Shown piece after piece: positions 1 to 5,735 of a stretch of 5,735 bases of DNA. This DNA is from Lentimicrobiaceae bacterium (GTDB lineage: Bacteria; Bacteroidota; Bacteroidia; Bacteroidales; JAGONC01), in assembly GCA_030621075.1 (NCBI GenBank), contig JAUXII010000082.1, positions 1 to 5,735 of the forward strand, in the 5' to 3' direction. Numbering within the stretch: position 1 is the stretch's first letter; each line of letters begins with the position of its first letter. Below the pieces are notes generated by a model. The model was not told the origin of the DNA. It saw only the letters and a program-made list of their open reading frames with translations, and did not search any database. The position numbers and the translations under genes are program-made.

Positions 1-117
1 ATGAGCCGTGGTGTTATCGACACCCGTGATGTCATATACTTTTTAAGCGTGATTGCTATCTTTATTTTATTGACTAAAATCAGCCTGGAAAGTAGAAAAT
101 GGGAAAGGAAGAAATGA
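1..117 (+). CDS. gldF: GldF, gliding-motility-associated ABC transporter permease (3' end only)
   Basis: This is the last 38 codons of a gene that begins left of the window, ending in TGA at 115-117. The visible peptide starts within a segment reading MSRGVIDTRDVIYF, followed by one hydrophobic stretch (about residues 13-25 of the visible part) and a short basic tail ending ESRKWERKK. A final transmembrane helix after an SRGVIDxRD segment is the usual end of GldF-type ABC-2 permeases. The ATG at position 1 is almost certainly an internal methionine, not a start. GldF is the membrane-spanning subunit of the GldA-GldF-GldG transporter, which is required for gliding in Flavobacterium johnsoniae but whose substrate is not established. 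The identification rests on this short tail plus the immediately following gldG, with which it overlaps by 4 bp (ATGA). Confidence 0.82.
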   Translation: MSRGVIDTRDVIYFLSVIAIFILLTKISLESRKWERKK

Positions 118-1850
118 TAGATAAACGTGCGAACATAAAGAGGGTAAACCTGATTCAGCTGGGGCTGAGCCTGATTATCATTGTGCTATTGAATATAATT
201 GGCTCTTACCTTTTTACCCGGTTCGACCTTACCTCCGAAAAAAGATACTCCCTTTCAAATGCAACCAAAGATTTACTGAAAGATGTTGATGACATTATCT
301 ACTTTAAAATCTACCTTGAGGGGGAATTTCCTGCAGGTTTTAAAAGATTGAACAAGGAAACTAAGGAAATGCTGGATGAGTTCAGGGCATACAACAATAA
401 GATCCAGTATGATTTTATCAACCCATCCAAAGCAGGAGGTGCCGGAGAAATTAACAAATTTTACGAGGAATTAGTACGCAAAGGACTGAATCCCACTGAT
501 CTTCAGGTAAAAACATATGATGGCACATCGCAAAAAATTATTTTCCCCGGTGCGTTGGTTACTTATAGGTCGCGGGAGTTACCACTTCATCTGTTGCAAA
601 GCCGGATTGGCATGCCACCCGAGGCAATTCTAAATAATTCTATTCAGGCGCTCGAATACAACATTTCAAGTGTAATTAAAAAACTAATTGTAGGAAATAA
701 ACCTAAAATAGCATTTATTGAAGGGCATGGCGAATTGGAACAGATCTATGTACATGATATTACCAACACACTTAGCGAATATTATAACACCGAACGAGTG
801 ATGATTGATGGTAAGATTTTCAGCCTGACCCACCGTGACACCACCCATGATGGAAAAGTGATCGCCCAAAACAGATATGAGGCCATCATCATTGCACAGC
901 CTGATTCAACATTTAGTGAAAAAGATAAGTTTGTTATTGATCAGTTTATTATGCGTGGCGGCAAAGTGTTATGGCTGATCGATCCGGTGTATGCAACAAT
1001 GGACAGCCTGGAGCTTTCAAGCCAGACGATTGGCCTGGCCAGGGACATTAATCTTGATGATATGCTTTTTAAATATGGGGTTCGTTTAAACCCTAATCTT
1101 CTTCTCGATTTGAATGCCCTTCCAATCAGAATCGTTACAGGCATCATTGATAACCAGCCGCAAATCAATTTTTTACCATGGTTTTATTTCCCGGTCATAT
1201 TACCCACCTCAACCCACCCTATTGTAAATAATCTCAATGCCATTACCACTTCATTTATCAGTAGTATCGATACCATTGGTAATCCTGAAATCAGAAAAAC
1301 TATACTCCTAACAACCTCACCGTACTCAAGAGCAATTAAAACACCGGTTTTAATTGACTTGAAAATACTAGAAGAAGAGCCGGATGAGCGACTTTACCAA
1401 ATGGCTAATATTCCGGTTGCCGTACTTTTAGAAGGCCGCTTTAAGTCGCTGTTCGAAAATCGTATCGCACCTGAAATAAAAGGTGACCGCTTAATCGATT
1501 TTAAAGAAGTAAGCCCATTTAATAAAATGATAGTTATTGCCGATGGAGATATCATTCGCAATCAACTACATGTGGCCCAGGGCTATCCGCTTCCCCTTGG
1601 ATTTGATCAATATACAAGGCAAAGTTTTGGAAACAGTGACCTTATTCTTAATGCCATAAATTACCTTTGTGATGATTCAGGATTAATTATTTCCCGGTCG
1701 AAGGAAGTAAAACTCAGGCTGCTTGATAAAACCAGGCTAAAGAACCATAAACTCTCATGGCAATTATTAAACACTCTGCTTCCTGTAATTTTGATACTTG
1801 TCTTCGGAATCATTAAAAGCCATCTGCGAAAAAGAAAATTTACCCAATAA
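114..1850 (+). CDS. gldG: GldG, gliding-motility-associated ABC transporter auxiliary (substrate-binding-like) protein
   Basis: This 578-residue protein matches the GldG family in length and layout. A hydrophobic anchor lies at about residues 13-34, followed by the characteristic RFDLTSEKRYSLS segment (36-48). A large, presumably periplasmic domain of the ABC_transp_aux type follows, including IAFIEGHGELE around residues 199-209 and GGKVLWLIDPV around 282-292. A second membrane segment (about 551-567) and a basic tail (KSHLRKRKF) close the protein. In F. johnsoniae GldG works with GldF and the ATPase GldA in an ABC transporter needed for gliding; the transported substrate is unknown. I chose ATG 114 because it gives an ATGA overlap with the gldF stop and has a purine-rich GGAAAGGAAG just upstream. 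An in-frame ATG at 99 would add five residues (MGKEE) and also has a GGAAAG upstream, so it cannot be excluded. The gene ends in tandem stops (TAATAA), 5 bp before the DUF4340 gene. The presence of gldFG alone does not prove that the organism glides. Confidence 0.9.
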   Translation: MIDKRANIKRVNLIQLGLSLIIIVLLNIIGSYLFTRFDLTSEKRYSLSNATKDLLKDVDDIIYFKIYLEGEFPAGFKRLNKETKEMLDEFRAYNNKIQYDFINPSKAGGAGEINKFYEELVRKGLNPTDLQVKTYDGTSQKIIFPGALVTYRSRELPLHLLQSRIGMPPEAILNNSIQALEYNISSVIKKLIVGNKPKIAFIEGHGELEQIYVHDITNTLSEYYNTERVMIDGKIFSLTHRDTTHDGKVIAQNRYEAIIIAQPDSTFSEKDKFVIDQFIMRGGKVLWLIDPVYATMDSLELSSQTIGLARDINLDDMLFKYGVRLNPNLLLDLNALPIRIVTGIIDNQPQINFLPWFYFPVILPTSTHPIVNNLNAITTSFISSIDTIGNPEIRKTILLTTSPYSRAIKTPVLIDLKILEEEPDERLYQMANIPVAVLLEGRFKSLFENRIAPEIKGDRLIDFKEVSPFNKMIVIADGDIIRNQLHVAQGYPLPLGFDQYTRQSFGNSDLILNAINYLCDDSGLIISRSKEVKLRLLDKTRLKNHKLSWQLLNTLLPVILILVFGIIKSHLRKRKFTQ

Positions 1851-1855
1851 TAAAA

Positions 1856-2923
1856 ATGAAAAAAAATAAATTCATATTATTTGCCGTAGCAGGTCTGTTG
1901 ATGCTGGTTGCTATCCTCCTTGTAATAACCAATTCAAAAAGCACAATTAAAAAGGAAATAATTGATTTTGCAGTTGATGATACAGCCAATATAACAATGA
2001 TCTTTTTATCAGATAAAAATAACCGCAGCGTCACCTTGAAACGAACAGATCAAGGTCAATGGTCGGTTAATGAAGAGTACAAGGCTCACAAGGAGAACGT
2101 TGATTTACTACTGAAAACCTTGCTTAATCTGGCCATAATGGAGCCTGTATCTGATGTTGCTCATAATACCGTTATCAAGGTAATGGCTGCCAGTTCTGTT
2201 AAAGTGGAAATATATCAATTGGTATACAGAATAAATCTATTTAATAAGATAAGACTGTTCCGGCATGAGAAGCTTACCAAAACTTATTATGTTGGCCATG
2301 TTACTCAAAGCAATATCGGCACTTATATGCTAATGGAGGGCTCAACACGGCCTTTCATTGTTTATATGCCGGGACTTCGCGGGTTTGTTGCATCGAGATA
2401 CAGAACGCTTGAGACCGGTTGGCGCGATCACACAGTTTTTAATACTAAATTAAAAAACATTGCTTCTGTTACCGTAGAATTTCCGGCACAGCCCGGCCAG
2501 TCGTATAAAGTTATAAACAAAAATGACAGAGACCTCACACTGGTTTCAAACAAAAACAATAGTGAAATCTCTGATTATGATACCCTGGCATTATTTCAAT
2601 TCATTACTTCGTTTGATAATATCCGTTTTGAGGCTTTTAAAAACGACATGCACCCTGAAATAATTGATTCTATCACGTCGTCACAGCCGATGCATATAAT
2701 TACGCTTATTGAAAAATCAGGAAAACAACATGTAGTGAAAAGTTATTATAAACCTGGGTTCTATGGGGAAGTGGATTACAAAGGCGATCCCCTTCTGCAT
2801 GACAGGGATCGTTTTTATTCAGTTTTGAATGATGGAAGGGACTTCACCATGAATCAGTATTTTGTTTTTGATAAAATCACCAGGCCGCTATCATATTTCC
2901 TTCACAATGAAAAGAAGAATTAG
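1856..2923 (+). CDS. DUF4340 domain-containing membrane-anchored protein, likely partner of GldFG
   Basis: This 355-residue protein has a short basic N-terminus (MKKNK) and one hydrophobic segment (about 6-24). No cysteine follows that segment, so it looks like a signal anchor rather than a lipoprotein signal. The rest is soluble and presumably periplasmic. A segment around W69 (GQWSVNEEYKAHKENVDLLL) resembles the beta-strand plus helix unit typical of DUF4340, and a YYVG motif (144-147) leads into a strand-rich region containing GTYMLMEGS. The C-terminus contains DRDRFYSVLNDGRDF and a final FVFDKITRPLSYFL. DUF4340 proteins have no established biochemical role but are often encoded beside GldG-type ABC transporter auxiliary proteins. 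Here the gene begins 5 bp after the gldG stop, so it is very likely in the same transcript. I infer that it is an extra periplasmic component of the transporter. Assignment to the DUF4340 family is by sequence resemblance and context, not by a profile search. Confidence 0.8.
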   Translation: MKKNKFILFAVAGLLMLVAILLVITNSKSTIKKEIIDFAVDDTANITMIFLSDKNNRSVTLKRTDQGQWSVNEEYKAHKENVDLLLKTLLNLAIMEPVSDVAHNTVIKVMAASSVKVEIYQLVYRINLFNKIRLFRHEKLTKTYYVGHVTQSNIGTYMLMEGSTRPFIVYMPGLRGFVASRYRTLETGWRDHTVFNTKLKNIASVTVEFPAQPGQSYKVINKNDRDLTLVSNKNNSEISDYDTLALFQFITSFDNIRFEAFKNDMHPEIIDSITSSQPMHIITLIEKSGKQHVVKSYYKPGFYGEVDYKGDPLLHDRDRFYSVLNDGRDFTMNQYFVFDKITRPLSYFLHNEKKN

Positions 2924-2976
2924 CTGACGGATCATTACATTGCATACATGCACTAAAAAGATTCTATAAAAGTTTG

Positions 2977-2984
2977 TACTTTTG
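2977..2984 (+). promoter_or_regulatory. Candidate Bacteroidota -7 promoter element (TACTTTTG)
   Basis: TACTTTTG matches the TAnnTTTG consensus of the Bacteroidota primary sigma factor. It lies in the only sizeable intergenic gap of the window, 24 bp before the GTG start of the flippase gene, and would place the transcription start near 2990. No TTTG or TTG is present at the expected distance upstream (about 2954-2960 is AT-rich only), so just half of the promoter is recognisable. If real, it would drive the polysaccharide genes independently of the gld operon. No stem-loop followed by a T-run was found between 2924 and this site, so read-through from upstream is also possible. Confidence 0.4.
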
Positions 2985-3007
2985 ATGAGTATTCCAATCG
3001 ATTCTGT

Positions 3008-4282
3008 GTGATCAAAAAACTTTTACAATCCGAATTCCTGAGAAATGTCATGACCCTGGCAAGCGGGACAGCTATTGCACAGGCAATACCGGTATTAATA
3101 TCCCCTATTCTAAGCCGCTTATACACACCTGACGACTTTGGAGTTCTGGCTCTGTTCATGTCAATTGGTGCTGTTTTAAGCGTTATTGCTACCGGCAGGT
3201 ATGAACTGGCCATTATGCTACCGAAAAAGGAAAGAGAAGCTTACAACATACTGGCTTTATCATTACTCTTTGCTTTGGCTGTTTCATTCATTACTTTTGT
3301 TTTGGTTTTATTATTTAAAAAACCCGTTGCTGATTTCTTTGATGAGCCCGGAATTGAATTCTGGCTTTTCTTATTACCTATAGTTATCTTGTTTTCAGGT
3401 ATCTTTCAGGCTTTCAACTATTGGTCCACCAGAAATAAAACATACAGAAAGAATGCTACCAGCCGGGTTTCCCGGTCGTCGGTTACGGTCACAGCTAACC
3501 TTGGAATGGGTTTTGCAAAAACCGGTTCTTCAGGGCTTATTTTGGGTTATATCCTTGGCCATGTCACTGCGGCATTGGTATTGGCCTGGGGCACAATAAC
3601 CAATCTCCGGCACTTCAGAAACCAGGTAACACGGAAAGAAATCATTGAAAATGCCACAAAGTACAAGGATTTTTTAAGGATAAATACCCCTCATGCTTTC
3701 ATTGATTCATTGCAGGAGAATGGACTCATCTATCTGATCATCTATTTTTTCTCTAAGCTTATTCTTGGATCCTATTCATTTGCATACCGGATATTAAAAG
3801 CGCCTGTTGGGTTGATCGGAAATGCTATTTATCAGGTTTTTTATCAAAAAGCTTCCGAAGCATTAAAAGAGGGGCGGGAAATACAACCTATGGTCAAAAA
3901 AATCTACTTAAACCTGTTCCTGATCGGGTTTCCCATATTTGCATTACTTTTCTTGTTTGCCCCCCCTATTTTTACCTTTGTTTTTGGTGAAGAATGGAAA
4001 ATCTCAGGCGACATAGCCCAAATATTAATGCCCTGGATATTTTTAAACTTTATGGTAAATCCGGTATCCTGCCTGGCAATAATCATGAACAAACAAAAAA
4101 CAGCAATGTATTTTACTTTTGCAGACATTACTATTAAAGTTGTATCTATGCTGATAGGTGGACTAAATCATGATTTTCGTCTTGGATTTATTATTATGAG
4201 TACTTTAGGCAGTTTTCTGATGATAGGTGCACTTATTTGGTATTACAGAATAGCAAACCTGAAATTATATAAATCGTATTAA
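3008..4282 (+). CDS. Wzx-like oligosaccharide flippase (polysaccharide biosynthesis membrane protein)
   Basis: This 424-residue, highly hydrophobic protein has roughly ten to twelve predicted membrane segments, including about 13-35, 45-62, 80-103, 118-138, 309-330, 369-388 and 394-413. The N-terminal pattern of a short basic and polar head, TLASGTAIAQAIPVLISPIL, SRLYTPDDFG (36-45) and GRYELAIMLP (63-72) is characteristic of bacterial oligosaccharide flippases in the MOP/MATE-like superfamily. Such proteins move undecaprenyl-diphosphate-linked glycan units across the inner membrane for O-antigen or exopolysaccharide assembly. I accept the GTG start at 3008 because the residues after it (IKKLLQSEFLRN) look like the normal family N-terminus; the first downstream ATG (3050) would remove them. 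It is the first gene of the polysaccharide group and is followed after 16 bp by an acyltransferase gene. The exact glycan substrate cannot be told from sequence, so no wzx-specific subtype is claimed. Confidence 0.88.
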   Translation: MIKKLLQSEFLRNVMTLASGTAIAQAIPVLISPILSRLYTPDDFGVLALFMSIGAVLSVIATGRYELAIMLPKKEREAYNILALSLLFALAVSFITFVLVLLFKKPVADFFDEPGIEFWLFLLPIVILFSGIFQAFNYWSTRNKTYRKNATSRVSRSSVTVTANLGMGFAKTGSSGLILGYILGHVTAALVLAWGTITNLRHFRNQVTRKEIIENATKYKDFLRINTPHAFIDSLQENGLIYLIIYFFSKLILGSYSFAYRILKAPVGLIGNAIYQVFYQKASEALKEGREIQPMVKKIYLNLFLIGFPIFALLFLFAPPIFTFVFGEEWKISGDIAQILMPWIFLNFMVNPVSCLAIIMNKQKTAMYFTFADITIKVVSMLIGGLNHDFRLGFIIMSTLGSFLMIGALIWYYRIANLKLYKSY

Positions 4283-4298
4283 TATAACTAACTCAATT

Positions 4299-4871
4299 AT
4301 GAATTTTAGGCATTGGATATGGAATATATTTGCAACACTTATAAAACCCAGAATGGTTTGGGGATATAAAAACAGCAAAGGAAAGATGTTAGATAATGTC
4401 AGGATTAGCAGTTCTACATATATTGACCATCGGCAAAATCTTACGATCGAAGATAATGTATATATAGGCCACCATAATTTTATTGAGGCAAGTAATAATA
4501 TTACCATTGAGGAGGGAACACAAATTACAAACTTTGTTAATATTACAACCCATTCCAGCCATGTAGCCATTCGGTTATATGGCAAAAAATATATTGAATC
4601 AACTGATCATACAGGATATACCAAAGGTGAAGTATATATTGGCAAATACACTTTCATCGGGCCACATGTTGTCATTATGCCTGATACAAGAATCGGAAAA
4701 GGGTCGATTGTTTCTGCTTATAGTTATGTTAAAGGTAATTTCCCTGATTTTTCTGTTTTAAAAGGAAACCCGGCAGTTGTAATTGGAGACACACGTGACA
4801 TTGACCGTAAATTTCTGGAAGAATTTCCATCATTAAAAGAAACCTATAACCAGTGGGCCAGCGAAAAATGA
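4299..4871 (+). CDS. Left-handed beta-helix (hexapeptide-repeat) acyltransferase, probable sugar O-acetyltransferase
   Basis: This 190-residue protein has repeated [IV]-x-[IV]-G type hexads, including LTIEDNVYIG (48-57), ITIEEG (68-73), VYIGKYTFIG (112-121) and TRIGKGSIVSAYSYV (130-144). These mark a left-handed parallel beta-helix acyltransferase of the WbbJ/maltose-acetyltransferase-like group. NITTHSSH (81-88) holds the likely catalytic histidine (H85 or H88). GNPAVVIGD (156-164) is the usual closing turn of sugar O-acetyltransferases, where it follows the acyl-CoA site. Members typically transfer an acetyl group from acetyl-CoA to a sugar hydroxyl or amino group. Between a flippase gene and a glycosyltransferase gene, the likely job is cytoplasmic acetylation of a sugar in the repeat unit. 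The stop overlaps the next start (ATGA, 4868-4871), which suggests translational coupling. Donor and acceptor are not determined by the sequence; a serine-acetyltransferase-like role is unlikely in this context. Confidence 0.86.
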   Translation: MNFRHWIWNIFATLIKPRMVWGYKNSKGKMLDNVRISSSTYIDHRQNLTIEDNVYIGHHNFIEASNNITIEEGTQITNFVNITTHSSHVAIRLYGKKYIESTDHTGYTKGEVYIGKYTFIGPHVVIMPDTRIGKGSIVSAYSYVKGNFPDFSVLKGNPAVVIGDTRDIDRKFLEEFPSLKETYNQWASEK

Positions 4872-5735
4872 AAAAACTTCTTCTTATAGGGCCTGGCAGT
4901 GTCCATACATACAACTATTATAAACTCATCGAGAAATTTTTCGATGAAATTCTGGTTATTACTAACACTTCCCGACCGGAATTTGATTCAGTAAGAACAG
5001 TCAGAAGTGATTTTTCTATTCGCAACCCATTACAAGCATTGAAAAACATCAGGGTTATCAGAGGGCATATTAAAAAATTCAAACCTGATGTTATTCATGT
5101 TCAGCAAGCAAATTCAATCGCATATTTATCAATCCGGGCAAACAAAAACACGGGTATCCCTGTCATTGTTACCGCGTGGGGAAGTGATGTTCTTATTGCT
5201 CCTGAAAGAGGCATCTTGATTAAAAAAATGATTATTTATAACCTGAAAAATGCTACCTATTTAACTGCCGACTCACAATATGTTGCTCAAAGAATTGTTG
5301 AACTTGCTAAAAAAATAAAACATGAAGTGATCGTGGCAAATTTTGGAATTGAGGACTTCTATAAAAAAGAGCCTAAGGAAACCATTATTTACTCGAACAG
5401 ATTGCACAAAAAACTATACCGGATCGATTATATCATCACCTCTTTTAATCTGTTCATCCGGCAAAAAAATGAAAATTGGAAACTGATTATCGCAGGTGAC
5501 GGAGAAGAAACTGAAAACTTAAAATTACTGGTTCAACGTTTGAATATTGACGATAGGGTTGAATTCAGAGGCTGGGTCGATGAAAATTCCAATTATGAGT
5601 TGTATAACAAGGCAAAGATATTTGTTTCCATTCCGGAATCGGATGCAACAGCTATCAGTTTGCTCGAGGCTATGTCAGCAGGATGCATTCCGGTTGTATC
5701 TGACTTGCCCGCCAATAGGGAATGGATCAAGCATG
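4868..5735 (+). CDS. GT4-like glycosyltransferase, truncated by the window edge
   Basis: An open frame starts at ATG 4868 and stays open for 289 codons to the end of the window, so the C-terminus is missing. The N-terminus (MKKLLLIGPGSVHTYNYYKL) looks like the first Rossmann strand and loop of a GT-B enzyme. Further GT-B/GT4 landmarks are PDVIHVQ (about residue 75), VTAWGSDVL with T102-D107, the domain-2 entry YSNRLHKKLYRID with S176 and R178, AGDGEE (209-214) as the nucleotide-sugar-binding strand and turn, and VSIPESDATAISLLEAMSAG ending the acidic motif. The acidic motif aligns as D259-x7-E267, where most GT4 enzymes have E-x7-E. GT4 enzymes are retaining transferases that use nucleotide-sugar donors at the cytoplasmic membrane face. 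The 4 bp overlap with the acyltransferase gene and the upstream flippase point to assembly of a surface glycan repeat unit. Sugar specificity is unknown. A full-length member would be expected to have roughly 350-400 residues. Confidence 0.85.
   Translation, partial: MKKLLLIGPGSVHTYNYYKLIEKFFDEILVITNTSRPEFDSVRTVRSDFSIRNPLQALKNIRVIRGHIKKFKPDVIHVQQANSIAYLSIRANKNTGIPVIVTAWGSDVLIAPERGILIKKMIIYNLKNATYLTADSQYVAQRIVELAKKIKHEVIVANFGIEDFYKKEPKETIIYSNRLHKKLYRIDYIITSFNLFIRQKNENWKLIIAGDGEETENLKLLVQRLNIDDRVEFRGWVDENSNYELYNKAKIFVSIPESDATAISLLEAMSAGCIPVVSDLPANREWIKH

Noticed and set aside
1..117. Possible small ORF starting with the ATG at position 1
   Set aside because: The frame is already open at the window edge and the peptide reads as the C-terminal tail of GldF, so the ATG is taken as internal.
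941..1168. Reverse-strand open frame opposite gldG, along with other antisense frames (684-869, 1840-2034, 2953-3213, 3904-4128, 4265-4585, 4729-4914)
   Set aside because: All lie opposite strongly supported + strand genes, resemble no known protein and are of the length expected by chance.
2941..2952. Near-palindrome TGCATACATGCA after the DUF4340 gene
   Set aside because: A 5 bp stem with a 2 nt loop and no T-run is too short for a terminator and too simple to call an operator without conservation data.
3463..3475. Perfect short hairpin CCGGG-TTT-CCCGG
   Set aside because: It lies deep inside the flippase coding frame, has only a 5 bp stem and is not followed by a T-run, so it is not a credible terminator.
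4928..4945. Inverted repeat ATCGA...TCGAT near the start of the glycosyltransferase gene
   Set aside because: It is short, within coding sequence and explained by codon content; nothing links it to regulation.

Overview
This 5.7 kb window looks like chromosomal DNA of a Bacteroidota bacterium, possibly an environmental Bacteroidales or relative. The main reason is the gldF-gldG pair, which encodes the gliding-motility-associated ABC transporter and is typical of that phylum. Other signs are the AT-rich composition, the scarcity of clear Shine-Dalgarno sequences, and a TAnnTTTG-type promoter element before the fourth gene. All genes are on the + strand. No RNA gene, CRISPR array, insertion sequence or long repeat was seen.

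The left half (1-2923) is the end of a gld-type ABC transporter operon. It holds the last 38 codons of gldF (permease), a complete gldG (auxiliary/substrate-binding-like subunit anchored by a membrane segment at each end) and a DUF4340 protein with an N-terminal membrane anchor. Overlaps and gaps are tiny (4 bp overlap, then 5 bp gap), so the three are probably co-transcribed and may form one membrane complex with a periplasmic module. The ATPase (GldA) is not in view.

An 84 bp intergenic gap (2924-3007) separates this operon from the right half (3008-5735), which is the start of a surface polysaccharide (O-antigen or exopolysaccharide) cluster. It contains a Wzx-like oligosaccharide flippase with a GTG start, a hexapeptide-repeat acyltransferase of the sugar O-acetyltransferase type, and a GT4-like glycosyltransferase that runs off the right edge. 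Together these would build, decorate and flip an undecaprenyl-linked glycan. The cluster presumably continues beyond the window.

Nothing here clearly represents an undescribed system. The points most worth a second look are the DUF4340 protein as a probable third component of the GldFG transporter and the abrupt change from the gld operon to a glycan cluster.
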